Of a stretch of DNA of 64,000 nt, positions 1 to 9,400 are shown one piece after another. The notes beneath the pieces were generated by a model. The model had not been told where the DNA came from. It did no database searches and saw only the letters and a program-made list of their open reading frames with translations. The stretch is from NCBI RefSeq assembly GCF_030287445.1, contig NZ_JASVWB010000002.1, positions 5,580,001 through 5,644,000 of the forward strand, written 5' to 3'. The position numbers were made by a program, and so were the translations under genes. Within the stretch, counting starts at the first letter, position 1, and every line of letters begins with the position of its first letter. The stretch is from Streptomyces sp. ALI-76-A (GTDB taxonomy: Bacteria > Actinomycetota > Actinomycetes > Streptomycetales > Streptomycetaceae).

Positions 1-1
1 C

Positions 2-1138
2 GCGGCCGTGGTCGCTCTGGCGCAGGGCATGGCGGCGGCCCGCAGTTCGCGGGAGGTGTGGCGGGCTGCCGCCGGCGGGGCGTGCCGTGCGCTCGGCGGC
101 AGCTTCGCGGCGCTGTCGGTGTGGGAGCGCGACCTCGGCCGGCTGCGGGTCCTGGTGAACGTCGGGGAGCGGGCCGAGGACGAGGAGGAGTTCCCGGAGG
201 ACGAGGCCTACCCGGTGCACCAGTTCGCCGAGATCACCGAGTTCCTGCACGAGCGGTGGGCCGGGGGCGGCGAGCCCGACGCCTGGGTGGAGACCGCGGA
301 GGGACCGGCCGCCGGGCGCCGGCCCGGCTACGTCCACCAGCGCGTCGCCGCCCTGCGCAGGCGCAGGCGCGGCTGCTGCGTGGTCGCGCCGATCGTGCAG
401 CACGGGCGGGCCTGGGGCGAGCTGTACGTCGCCCGCCCGGTCGGCGCTCCCGTCTTCGACCGCGGCGACGCCGACTTCGCCACCGTCCTGGCCTCCGTCG
501 TGGCCGCCGGCATCGCCCAGACCGAGCGACTGGAGGAGGTGCGGCGACTGGCGTTCACCGACGCCCTCACCGGTCTCGCCAACCGCCGCGCCGTCGACTC
601 CCGCCTGGACGCGGCCGTCGAGCGGCATCGCAGGGAAGGGGTCGTGGTCAGCCTCGTCGTCTGCGATCTCAACGGGCTCAAGCGCGTGAACGACACCCGC
701 GGGCACGCCGTCGGCGACCGGCTCCTGGAACGCTTCGGGTCGGTCCTGTCCCTGTGCGGTGCCATGCTGCCCGGCACGCTCGCCGCCCGGCTGGGCGGGG
801 ACGAGTTCTGTCTGCTCGCGGTCGGGCCGCCCGCCGACAAGGTGGTCGAGACGGCCGGTGAACTCTGCCGCCGGGCCGCCGACCTGGAGCTGGGGGAGGG
901 CGTCGCCTGCGGGGTGGCGTCCACCGAGGACCCCATCGGGCCGGTGGTCTCGGCCCGCCGGCTGTTCCGGCTCGCCGACGCGGCCCAGTACCGGGCCAAG
1001 GCCGAACGCTCCACCCGGCCCGTCGTCGCAGGCCGTGCGGGCCCCGACGACCCGGTCGTACGGCTGGCCGACGAGCCCTCCGCCGGGCCGACCGCCGGGC
1101 CGACCGCCGAGCGCCGCCGGTTCCGGGGACGGCAGTGA
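2..1138 (+). CDS. GAF-GGDEF diguanylate cyclase (5' end outside window)
   Basis: Predicted cytoplasmic diguanylate cyclase that makes cyclic di-GMP from two GTP. The reading frame is open to the left edge of the window. The GTG at 8 is only the first visible start, so the N-terminus is probably missing. Roughly the first 170 visible residues look like a GAF sensor domain. A GGDEF domain follows, with the signature RLGGDEF at about residue 260 and the DALTGLANRR entry motif at about 190. There is no EAL domain. The inhibitory RxxD I-site expected just before GGDEF reads LPGT, so product inhibition is probably lost. The last 40 residues are a Pro/Gly-rich tail containing a GPTA repeat. It lies just upstream of hutH. 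In S. coelicolor I recall the GGDEF gene beside hutH being called cdgE; that equivalence is from memory. Confidence 0.85.
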   Translation, partial: AAVVALAQGMAAARSSREVWRAAAGGACRALGGSFAALSVWERDLGRLRVLVNVGERAEDEEEFPEDEAYPVHQFAEITEFLHERWAGGGEPDAWVETAEGPAAGRRPGYVHQRVAALRRRRRGCCVVAPIVQHGRAWGELYVARPVGAPVFDRGDADFATVLASVVAAGIAQTERLEEVRRLAFTDALTGLANRRAVDSRLDAAVERHRREGVVVSLVVCDLNGLKRVNDTRGHAVGDRLLERFGSVLSLCGAMLPGTLAARLGGDEFCLLAVGPPADKVVETAGELCRRAADLELGEGVACGVASTEDPIGPVVSARRLFRLADAAQYRAKAERSTRPVVAGRAGPDDPVVRLADEPSAGPTAGPTAERRRFRGRQ

Positions 1139-1226
1139 GGAACCCGACCGGGTGTGACGTACCGGTAAGGGGCGAACCCGCCCCCCACTGGTGACATCCT
1201 CGAATTCACTGCGTACGCTCCTGAAT

Positions 1227-2771
1227 ATGGATATGCACACTGTGGTGGTGGGGACAGGCGGGGTCACCGCGTCCGACGTTCTCGCCGTGGCGCGCGCGGG
1301 CGCCCGGGTCCAGCTCTCCGACGAGGCGGTCGCGGCCCTCGCCGCCGCTCGCACGATCGTGGACCAGCTCGCGGCCAAGCCCGACCCGGTCTACGGCGTG
1401 AGCACCGGCTTCGGCGCCCTGGCGACCCGGCACATCAGCCCGGAGCTGCGGGCCCAGCTCCAGCGCAACATCGTCCGCTCGCACGCGGCCGGCATGGGGC
1501 CGCGGGTCGAGCGCGAGGTCGTGCGCGCCCTGATGTTCCTGCGGCTGAAGACCCTCTGCTCCGGGCACACCGGCGTCCGCCCCGAGGTCGCGCGGACCAT
1601 GGCCGACGTCCTGAACGCCGGCATCACCCCGGTCGTGCACGAGTACGGCTCCCTCGGCTGCTCCGGCGACCTGGCCCCGCTGTCCCACTGCGCCCTCACG
1701 CTCCTGGGGGAGGGCGACGCCGAGGGCCCGGACGGGACCGTACGCCCCGCCGGCGAGCTCCTCGCCGAGCACGGCATCGCCCCCGTCGAACTGCGCGAGA
1801 AGGAGGGCCTCGCGCTCCTCAACGGCACCGACGGCATGCTCGGCATGCTGGTCATGGCCCTGGCCGACCTGGACACGCTCTACACGTCCGCCGACATCAC
1901 GGCCGCCCTGTCGCTGGAGGCCCTTCTCGGCACCGACAAGGTCCTCGCCCCGGAGCTGCACGCCATCCGCCCGCACCCGGGTCAGGCGGCGGCCGCCGCC
2001 AACATGCTGGCGGTGCTGGCGGGTTCGGAACTCACCGGGCACCACCAGGACGACGCGCCCCGCGTCCAGGACGCCTACTCCGTGCGCTGCGCCCCGCAGG
2101 TCGCCGGCGCCGGACGGGACACGCTCGCGCACGCCCGGCTGGTGGCCGAGCGGGAGCTCGCCTCGGCGGTCGACAACCCGGTCGTCCTGCCCGACGGCCG
2201 CGTGGAGTCCAACGGGAACTTCCACGGCGCGCCGGTGGCCTACGTCCTCGACTTCCTCGCCATCGCCGCCGCCGACCTGGCCTCCATCGCCGAACGCCGC
2301 ACCGACCGGCTGCTCGACAAGAACCGCAGCCACGGGCTGCCGCCGTTCCTCGCCGACGACCCCGGCGTCGACTCGGGTCTGATGATCGCCCAGTACACGC
2401 AGGCAGCCCTGGTCAGCGAGATGAAGCGGCTCGCCGTACCGGCGTCCGCGGACTCGATCCCGTCCTCCGCGATGCAGGAGGACCACGTCTCCATGGGCTG
2501 GTCGGCCGCCCGCAAGCTGCGCACCGCCGTCGACAACCTCAGCCGGGTCATCGCCGTCGAGCTGTACGCCGCCACGCGCGCCGTCGAGCTGCGCGAAGGG
2601 CCGGCCCCGTCGCCGGCCTCCCGGGCGGTCGTCGAGGCCGTACGGAAGGCGGGGGTGCGCGGGCCCGGTCCGGACCGGTTCCTGTCGCCCGACCTGGCCG
2701 CGGCGGACGCGTTCGTCCGCGAGGGGCGGCTGGTCGCGGCGGCGGAGACGGTCACCGGGCCGCTGCGGTAG
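1227..2771 (+). CDS. hutH: Histidine ammonia-lyase
   Basis: Deaminates L-histidine to trans-urocanate and ammonia, the first step of histidine degradation. The 514-residue product has the expected length. The MIO electrophile is built from residues 145-147 in GSLGCSGDLAP, a Cys-Ser-Gly triad instead of the more usual Ala-Ser-Gly. As I recall this is normal for Streptomyces enzymes. Other family blocks are YGVSTGFG near the N-terminus and QDAYSVRCAPQ in the middle. I chose ATG 1227 because homologues begin MDMHTVVV; ATG 1233 is equally possible, and an in-frame GTG at 1191 would add an unconserved leader. No other hut genes are adjacent. A hairpin follows the stop. Confidence 0.95.
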   Translation: MDMHTVVVGTGGVTASDVLAVARAGARVQLSDEAVAALAAARTIVDQLAAKPDPVYGVSTGFGALATRHISPELRAQLQRNIVRSHAAGMGPRVEREVVRALMFLRLKTLCSGHTGVRPEVARTMADVLNAGITPVVHEYGSLGCSGDLAPLSHCALTLLGEGDAEGPDGTVRPAGELLAEHGIAPVELREKEGLALLNGTDGMLGMLVMALADLDTLYTSADITAALSLEALLGTDKVLAPELHAIRPHPGQAAAAANMLAVLAGSELTGHHQDDAPRVQDAYSVRCAPQVAGAGRDTLAHARLVAERELASAVDNPVVLPDGRVESNGNFHGAPVAYVLDFLAIAAADLASIAERRTDRLLDKNRSHGLPPFLADDPGVDSGLMIAQYTQAALVSEMKRLAVPASADSIPSSAMQEDHVSMGWSAARKLRTAVDNLSRVIAVELYAATRAVELREGPAPSPASRAVVEAVRKAGVRGPGPDRFLSPDLAAADAFVREGRLVAAAETVTGPLR

Positions 2772-2784
2772 CCGTACCCGACGT

Positions 2785-2820
2785 CGAGGGGCCCGCGCCG
2801 GTGTGCGGCGGGGCCCCTCG
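2785..2820. terminator. Hairpin between convergent genes
   Basis: Perfect 10-bp arms CGAGGGGCCC (2785-2794) and GGGCCCCTCG (2811-2820) enclose a GC-rich loop. It lies between the convergent ends of hutH and the lipoprotein gene and could terminate both. There is no T-tract, as is common in Streptomyces. Confidence 0.7.
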
Positions 2821-2832
2821 ACGCTCGGTGCG

Positions 2833-3627
2833 TCACTTGAGCCTGGCCGCCTGGGCGGTCACGATCTCGGCGGGCACGCTGAACTTCGTCTCCTTGCCGC
2901 CCAGGGCGGCGAGGCTGAGCGAGTAGTACGTGGCCACGGTGGAGCCGTGCCGCACGACCTGCGCGTGGACGGTCGCCTCGCCACCGCCGTCGACCGCGCC
3001 GTTCACCGCGAACGCCACCGACTCGCCGGTGGCCGCGGTGGACTTCTCCTCGGTGACCTTGGTGAACTTCTGGGTGTCCTGGCCCTTCGCCGAGACCGTG
3101 AACCCGCCCGCGCAGCCCTTGACCGCGTCGGTGACGGCCGTCATCGTCTTCGCGGCGCCGTCGCCCTCGTGGGAGGAGAGGGAGACGAAGGTGATGGTGG
3201 CGCCGAGGGCGTCCTCGAGCGCGCCCGCGGGGTCCTCGGTCTCGGCGGCTGTGATCTCCTCGGCCGCGGGGCTGGCCATCCGCTTGACGTACGCGCTCTC
3301 GTCACCCGGCGCGAACCCGGTGAGCACGTACGCGATCGGTTCGCACGCGGCGTCCTCCACCGTCACCTGGTCCTTGGACGCGGCGAACTCGTCCGTGCTG
3401 TCGGCGGAGTCGACGTCGTAGCCGTCGACGTCGGCCTTCGCGATGATCAGCTTCTCCAGCTCGGCGGTGCTGAGCGTCTTCGCGGCCGTCGTGGGCGAGG
3501 AGGAGGTGCCCGGGTCCTCCGCCGTGTCCGCGTCGTCGGAACCTCCGCCGCACCCGGTGACGAGGGCGAGTGACAGCACGCTCACGGTGGCCGTGGCGCC
3601 TATGCGCGCCCTCGATGATCTCTTCAT
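2833..3627 (-). CDS. Secreted lipoprotein of unknown function
   Basis: A 264-residue exported lipoprotein. The N-terminus has a basic region (MKRSSRAR), a hydrophobic core and a lipobox ending LVTGC with Cys26 as the lipidation site. A Gly/Asp/Thr-rich linker follows, then a mature domain of about 200 residues with two cysteines that could form a disulfide (around DAACEPI and VKGCAGG). The fold resembles the many actinobacterial surface lipoproteins of LppX/PknH-sensor size, but I do not recognise a named family. It is transcribed convergently with hutH. The sortase-substrate gene lies 42 bp upstream on the same strand and may be co-transcribed. Confidence 0.8.
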   Translation of the reverse strand: MKRSSRARIGATATVSVLSLALVTGCGGGSDDADTAEDPGTSSSPTTAAKTLSTAELEKLIIAKADVDGYDVDSADSTDEFAASKDQVTVEDAACEPIAYVLTGFAPGDESAYVKRMASPAAEEITAAETEDPAGALEDALGATITFVSLSSHEGDGAAKTMTAVTDAVKGCAGGFTVSAKGQDTQKFTKVTEEKSTAATGESVAFAVNGAVDGGGEATVHAQVVRHGSTVATYYSLSLAALGGKETKFSVPAEIVTAQAARLK

Positions 3628-3669
3628 GTGCGGACTATGGAGGTTTCGTCAAGAAAACGTCAAGTCCGT

Positions 3670-3984
3670 TTAGAAACCGAGGCGTTCGCGGCGAACCGAG
3701 TAGGCCACGAAGCCGGCGCCCAGGGTGAGGAACAGGGTTCCGCCGACGACGTACGGCGTGGTGTCGAAGCTGCCGGTGTCGGCGAGCCGGACGTCGTCCC
3801 CGGTCGTCGAGGAGGTCTCGGTCGTGGCCCGCGCCTGGGTGGTGACCTGGGACGTCGGGGCCGCCGAGGGCTGCGTTCTCACCGATTGGTCGTCTGTCGC
3901 GTTCGCGGACGGGACGAACCACAGGGCACCCAGCAGGGTCCCCGCGGCGGTGGCGGTCAGCAACGGACGGCGAGCGGATGACAC
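3670..3984 (-). CDS. Small LAxTG sortase substrate
   Basis: A 104-residue exported protein with every element of a cell-wall sorting substrate: an N-terminal signal peptide (core LLTATAAGTLLGALWF, probable cleavage after SANA), a Thr/Ser-rich mature region of only about 40 residues, the sorting motif LADTG, a hydrophobic segment and the basic tail RRERLGF. LAxTG is the motif used by class E sortases of Streptomyces, which also anchor long chaplins. The mature part is too short for an enzyme and may be a spacer, a surface modifier or a decoy. Its neighbours are a lipoprotein and an L,D-transpeptidase, so the block is envelope-related. The motif assignment is direct; sortase processing is inferred. 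Confidence 0.8.
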   Translation of the reverse strand: MSSARRPLLTATAAGTLLGALWFVPSANATDDQSVRTQPSAAPTSQVTTQARATTETSSTTGDDVRLADTGSFDTTPYVVGGTLFLTLGAGFVAYSVRRERLGF

Positions 3985-4093
3985 GGAATATCGATCCCCT
4001 TGTGGTGCTGGCGAATTGGCCGTGTGGGGCGATGTTAGTGAAAGGCGCGGGTCACAGGAAAGTCACGGGAGCGATGCGCCGTACTCTCCGGGC

Positions 4094-4438
4094 ATGAGCA
4101 CTCCAGAGACATCACGTTTTGTACGCCTTCGCGTGGAACTCGTCCTAGAGGTCGAGGACGCGGGCGCCGTCACCGGGGCCGCGCTGGGGCGGATCGCGGA
4201 CGACGCAGAGATGCCGGCCGAGGAGCGGAAGCACGCCGAGAGCGCTGTGACGGAAGACACCGCGGAGGCCCTCGCGTATCTCGTGGACCCGTTCGACCTG
4301 GTCAGGACGGTCCCGGGGGTGGAACTCGCGCAGGCCTCCTGGTCCAGCGAGCAGATCGAGTACGACCCCGATTCGCCGGACTGGGACCTCGACGAGGATG
4401 ATGACGGCGAGGATGACGAAGAAGAGGCGGTCGGCTGA
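4094..4438 (+). CDS. Small acidic conserved hypothetical protein
   Basis: A 114-residue cytoplasmic protein with no signal peptide or membrane segment. It starts MSTPETSRFVRLRVELVLEV and ends in a run of about 25 mostly Asp/Glu residues. ATG 4094 is chosen because upstream sequence in the same frame has no coding character. The conserved-looking middle (VDPFDLVRTVPGVELAQASWSSEQIEYDPD) suggests a real gene found in other streptomycetes, but I know no function. A strong terminator follows directly. Confidence 0.75.
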   Translation: MSTPETSRFVRLRVELVLEVEDAGAVTGAALGRIADDAEMPAEERKHAESAVTEDTAEALAYLVDPFDLVRTVPGVELAQASWSSEQIEYDPDSPDWDLDEDDDGEDDEEEAVG

Positions 4439-4460
4439 ACCGGCTTGGGGAAAACAACTG

Positions 4461-4488
4461 ACCCCGGGCGGCAACCGCCGCCCGGGGT
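4461..4488 (+). terminator. Rho-independent terminator
   Basis: Perfect 12-bp arms (ACCCCGGGCGGC at 4461-4472 and its complement at 4477-4488) with an AACC loop, followed by TTTCGTCGT. It ends the small acidic protein gene. Confidence 0.85.
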
Positions 4489-4662
4489 TTCGTCGTCTCA
4501 GGGGGCGCACGGCCCGATATCCGCACCACCCGCCGCGGCGGACGTGGTGTGCCCCACACATCTGAGACATGTGGAACGGGACGAACCGGTCGTAGCGTTG
4601 AAGTTTCACTAACGGGGACTCTCAGGGTTCTGGGATTTTCGGCAACGATGGAGAAGCGTGTG

Positions 4663-5913
4663 ATGACGGTCGGTAAGCGGCGCAGGGGCCTGACGGTCGC
4701 GTCCGCACTGCTCGGCGGTGTGCTGGTGCTCTCGGCGTGTTCCGGTGGCGGCGACGACGCCTCCGCGAACGACGGCGGCGACAGCTCACAGGCCAGGGTC
4801 GACGAGGCCGCGGCGAAGAAGACCTCCGAGGCCCAGATCAAGATCACACCCGCGGACGGCTCGGACAACGCCTCGATCAACAACTCGGCCGCCGTCACCG
4901 TGAGCAAGGGCACGCTCACCGAGGTGACGATGACGACCTCCGACGGCACCGAGGTCAGCGGCGAGATATCCGCGGACCGGACCAGCTGGAAGCCCACCGC
5001 CCAGCTGGAGCGGTCGACCAGTTACAAGCTGGCGGCGGAGGCCAAGGACTCCGAGGGCCGCATCGCCCACGAGAACGCCTCCTTCACCACGGTCTCCCCG
5101 GCCAACAGCTTCATCGGCACGTTCACGCCGGACGACGGCGCCACCGTCGGCGTCGGCATGCCGGTGTCGATCAACTTCGACAAGGCGATCACCAACAAGG
5201 CGGCGGTCCAGAAGGGCATCACCGTCTCCTCCACCAGCGGGCAGGAGGTGGTCTGCCACTGGTTCAACGCCAACCGCATGGACTGCCGGCCCGAGGACTA
5301 CTGGCAGGAGAACTCCACCGTCACGCTGAAGCTCGCGCTCGACGGTGTCGAGGGCGCCTCCGGTGTCTACGGCGTCCAGCAGAAGACGGTCACCTTCAAG
5401 ACCGGCCGCAACCAGGTCACGTACGTCGACGCGAAGACCAAGCAGATGAAGGTCACGCAGGACGGCAAGACGGTCAAGACCATCCCGATCTCCGCCGGTT
5501 CGCCCGACAACAAGACGTACGAGGGCCAGATGGTGATCTCCGAGAAGTTCAAGGAGACCCGGATGAACGGCGCGACGGTCGGCTTCACCGACGACGACGG
5601 CAAGGGCGAGTACGACATCAAGGACGTGCCGCACGCCATGCGTCTGACCACCTCCGGCACCTTCGTGCACGGCAACTACTGGGGCGCCGACTCCATCTTC
5701 GGCAGCGTCAACACCAGCCACGGCTGCGTGGGCCTGAACGACACCAAGGGCGCCGACGACCCGAACACCGAGGGCGCGTGGTTCTACAACAACTCGATCA
5801 TCGGTGACGTCGTGGTCGTCCAGAACACCGGCGACAAGACGGTCTCGCCGGACAACGGCCTGAACGGCTGGAACATGGACTGGGCGCAGTGGAAGGCCGG
5901 TTCGGCGGTCTGA
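4663..5913 (+). CDS. Lipoprotein L,D-transpeptidase (Ig-like + YkuD)
   Basis: Forms 3-3 cross-links in peptidoglycan, or attaches proteins to it, using tetrapeptide donor stems outside the membrane. The 416-residue product has a lipoprotein signal (basic GKRRRG, hydrophobic core, lipobox VLSAC). Two Ig-like domains span roughly 60-240, and a C-terminal YkuD domain carries the catalytic motif: His336 in FVHGNYWG and S352-H-G-C355 in NTSHGCVGLND. This is the architecture of mycobacterial LdtMt2. ATG 4663 is preferred because GGAGAAG lies 6 nt upstream; ATG 4648 is in frame but has no ribosome site. A 12-bp-stem terminator follows. Confidence 0.93.
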   Translation: MTVGKRRRGLTVASALLGGVLVLSACSGGGDDASANDGGDSSQARVDEAAAKKTSEAQIKITPADGSDNASINNSAAVTVSKGTLTEVTMTTSDGTEVSGEISADRTSWKPTAQLERSTSYKLAAEAKDSEGRIAHENASFTTVSPANSFIGTFTPDDGATVGVGMPVSINFDKAITNKAAVQKGITVSSTSGQEVVCHWFNANRMDCRPEDYWQENSTVTLKLALDGVEGASGVYGVQQKTVTFKTGRNQVTYVDAKTKQMKVTQDGKTVKTIPISAGSPDNKTYEGQMVISEKFKETRMNGATVGFTDDDGKGEYDIKDVPHAMRLTTSGTFVHGNYWGADSIFGSVNTSHGCVGLNDTKGADDPNTEGAWFYNNSIIGDVVVVQNTGDKTVSPDNGLNGWNMDWAQWKAGSAV

Positions 5914-5936
5914 CCGACCCTCGGTTCACAGCGTTG

Positions 5937-5963
5937 CGATGCCGCCCCCCAGGGGCGGCATCG
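5937..5963 (+). terminator. Terminator after L,D-transpeptidase gene
   Basis: Perfect 12-bp inverted repeat (CGATGCCGCCCC at 5937-5948, complement at 5952-5963) with a 3-nt loop, followed by GTGTTTCC. Confidence 0.85.
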
Positions 5964-6036
5964 GTGTTTCCGGGGCCGGCCACAGCCTTCTCGTCCTTCT
6001 CTTACGTCGGCCTTATCCCCTCATCACGCGCCGTAC

Positions 6037-6058
6037 CTAGTGCCTGCCACGGCACTAG
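6037..6058. promoter_or_regulatory. Orphan operator palindrome
   Basis: Perfect dyad CTAGTGCC-N6-GGCACTAG ten bases before the ATG of the ABC-transporter remnant at 6068. The CTAGTG/CACTAG halves resemble the operator of the YtrA-type GntR gene at 29.7 kb. No regulator gene lies nearby, so the operator appears to have outlived its transporter. Confidence 0.55.
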
Positions 6059-6067
6059 CTTGCGGCC

Positions 6068-6197
6068 ATGTTCTTCACCTACCTGAGGCGCGAGCTGCGC
6101 CGCCGCAGAAGGAACCGAAGGTGCTGCTCGCCGACGAACCCACCGGAAACCTCTCCGAAAGGGCGACATCACGGTCAAGGAGAACGCCGTTCCGTAG
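6068..6197 (+). pseudogene. Scrambled remnant of an ABC transporter operon
   Basis: Three fragments in three different frames sit within 130 bp. At 6068 is a typical permease N-terminus, MFFTYLRRELRRRRR. It runs directly into KEPKVLLADEPTGNLSE at about 6107-6157, the Walker B/D-loop region of a LolD/MacB-type ATPase, in another frame. From 6165 a third frame gives DITVKENAVP and a stop, which could be the end of a permease. No intact ATPase or permease remains. The simplest reading is a large internal deletion in an ATPase-permease operon. The ATPase motif is unmistakable; the other two fragments are less certain. Confidence 0.6.
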
Positions 6198-6413
6198 CGG
6201 GTCCGTTCGCTCCCGGCGCGTTCCTGGTGGCCGAGGACCGGCGCTTACCCGACGATCGTGTAACAGACCCTTCCTGTCAGGCACCTGTCCCTTGAGGTGG
6301 CTGATCACCCCCCGGCATACTGCGTGCTCCGGGGGGTGTACGTCTTTGCGTGCGAGATTGCCCCCGCCCGGGTGAATCGGGGAATTCGCCCGGTCCTTCT
6401 GCAAGGGGGAAAC

Positions 6414-9400
6414 TTGCGCAGACAAGTGAAAAGAGTGGGCGCGGCCACCGTCGCCACGGCCGCCGCCGTCGCCCTCGCCGCGGGCATGACCAGCCCCGCG
6501 TCGGCGAAGCCCGAGCAGCGCACGACCGGCGCTGCCCAGCTCACGTCCCACCACCGCATCACCCTCATCACGGGTGACCGCGTCTCCGTCGACTCCAAGG
6601 GCCAGGTCGTCGGCCTGGAGCGGGCGGAAGGACGCAAGCACATACCCGTCCAGATCCGCAAGGTCGACGGGCACACCCTGGTGATACCGGCCGACGCGGC
6701 CCGGCTGGTCGCCACCGGCAAGCTCGACCAGCGGCTCTTCGACATCACCGAGCTCAACAAGTCGGCGACCCGCGCCTCCCAGAAGAACGGCCTGAAGGTC
6801 ATCGTCGGCTACAAGGGAGCCGCGGCCGCCACCAAGGCCGACGTCCGTGACGCGGGCACCCTGCGCCGGACCCTGACGTCCCTGAACGCGGACGCCGTAC
6901 AGGCCCCGCACGCGGACGCGCCCGAACTGTGGGACGCGGTCACCAACGGCGACAAGACGGCCTCCGGCATCGCGCACGTCTGGCTCGACGGTGTCCGCAA
7001 GGCCACCCTCGACAAGTCCGTGGCGCAGATCGGCGCCCCCAAGGCGTGGGCCGCCGGCTACGACGGCAAGGGCATCAAGATCGCCGTCCTGGACACGGGT
7101 GTCGACGCCACCCACCCGGACCTGAAGAACCAGGTGATCGCGGCCAAGAACTTCACGGCGGCCGCCGACGCCACCGACAAGGTCGGCCACGGCACGCACG
7201 TCGCGTCCATCGCGGCGGGCACCGGGGCCAAGTCAGGCGGCAAGTACAAGGGTGTCGCACCCGGCGCCCAGGTCCTGAACGGCAAGGTCCTCGACGACAC
7301 GGGCTCCGGTGACGACTCCGGCATCCTCGCCGGCATGGAGTGGGCGGCCGAGCAGGGCGCCCAGGTCGTCAACCTCAGCCTCGGCGGCACGGACACGCCC
7401 GAGGTGGACCCGCTGGAGGCGGCGGTCAACAAGCTGTCCGCCGACAAGGGCATCCTGTTCGCCATCGCGGCGGGCAACTCCGGTCCGGAGTCGGTCGGTT
7501 CGCCGGGCAGCGCGGACGCCGCGCTCACCGTCGGCGCCGTCGACGACAAGGACCTCCTCGCCTCCTTCTCCAGCACGGGCCCGCGGCTCGGCGACGGCGC
7601 CATCAAGCCGGACGTCACCGCGCCGGGCGTGGACATCACGGCCGCGTCCGCCAAGGGCAGCCAGATCGAGCAGGAGGTCGGCGAGAAGCCGGCCGGCTAC
7701 CTGTCCATCTCCGGTACGTCGATGGCGACCCCGCACGTGGCCGGTGCCGCCGCGATCCTCAAGCAGCAGCACCCGGACTGGACGTACGCCGAACTCAAGG
7801 GCGCGCTGACCGCGTCCACGAAGGGCGGCAAGTACACCCCGTTCCAGCAGGGTTCGGGCCGCGTCCAGGTCGACAAGGCGATCAAGCAGACCGTGATCGC
7901 CGAGCCGGTGTCGGTGAGCTTCGGCACCCAGCAGTGGCCGCACACCGACGACAAGCCGGTCACCAAGGCGCTGACGTACCGCAACCTCGGTACGAAGGAC
8001 GTCACGCTGACCCTGTCGGCGACCGCCACCAACCCCAAGGGCCAGGCGGCTCCCGCGGGCTTCTTCAAGCTCGCCGCGACCCAGGTGACCGTCCCCGCGG
8101 GCGGCAAGGCGTCCGTGGACGTCACCGTCAACACCAAGCTGGGCGGCACCCTCGACGGCGCGTACTCCGCGTACGTGACGGCCACCGGCGGCGGGCAGAG
8201 CGTCCGTACGGCCGCGGCGGTCAACCGTGAGGTGCAGTCCTACGACGTCACCGTCAAGCACATCGGCCGTGACGGGCAGCCGACGGACGGCCACAACACC
8301 GTCCTCCTCGGCTACTCGGGCCTGGGCAACGGCCGCCAGTACCAGGTGCCGACGACCGGCGCCGGCACCACCACGATGCGGGTGCCCCAGGGCACGTACC
8401 TGCTGGACGCCTGGATCGCGAAGGACTTCGTGAACCTGGAGGGCGGCCTCGACTGGCTGGTCCAGCCGAAGCTGAGCGTCACCAAGAACACCTCGGTGAC
8501 GATCGACGCCCGCAAGGCCAAGGCGGCGAACATCACGGTGCCGGACGCGCAGGCCAAGGCGACCGCCGCGATGGTCAACTACTTCTACGAGCCGGCCGAC
8601 ATCGGCATCGGCTTCGGCCTCGAGTCCTTCGCCGACGTACGGCTGGCCCACCTGGGAGCGGAGGTCCCCACCGGCCTCTCGCAGACCTGGAACGGCCAGT
8701 GGACCAAGGGCGCGAACGCCGAGTACGACGTGGCCACCACCGCCAAGGTCAAGAAGATCCAGGGTGACAAGGTCCGTCACTTCAAGGCGAGCGAGCTCGC
8801 CGCGGTGAAGAACAACCTGGGTGCCGCCGCCCCCGGCAAGACCGGCGGGCTCGTCACCTGGGGCGTGTTCCCCGAGGAACTGGTGCTGGGCTTCCCGGTG
8901 GAGCAGAAGCTGCCGGGTGCGCGCACGCTGTACCTCTCGACGTCCGACAAGATCAAGTGGTCCTTGGACTTCGAGCAGTACGCCGGCAAGGACGCGGACG
9001 GCTTCCCGATCGTCGACGCGTACTACACGCTGGGTGCCCCGCAGACCTTCAAGGGCGGCCAGAAGTACACGAAGACCTTCAACACCGCGGTCTTCGGCCC
9101 GCATCTGAACGCCGAGTACGGCCTGGTCCGCGAGGGCAACGACATCTACGGCAGCCTGCCGCTGTTCGCCGACGGGGCCGGGCACGCCGGCTCGTCCGAC
9201 TTCACGTCGGTCGCCACGTCGCTCTACCGCAACGGCGCCAAGGTCGGCACCAACGACGACCCGCTGTTCGGCGAGGACGTCTTCAAGGTCCCGGCCGGTG
9301 ACGCCGAGTACAAGCTGACCACCTCGGTCAAGCGGAGCGTCAAGGTCGCCGCCGCCTCCACCCGGATCGACGCGAGCTGGACCTTCCGTTCGAAGAAGCC

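Larger units (their letters stand above)
5964..6413. other. Gene-free stretch between Ldt and subtilase genes
   Basis: Apart from the orphan operator (6037-6058) and the ABC remnant (6068-6197), this interval shows no convincing gene. Its right half must carry the subtilase promoter and leader; AAGGGGG at 6403-6409 is the probable ribosome site. Confidence 0.5.

Noticed and set aside
1191..1226. GTG start 36 bp upstream for hutH
   Set aside because: The extra residues are unlike known HutH proteins, which begin MDMHTVVV.
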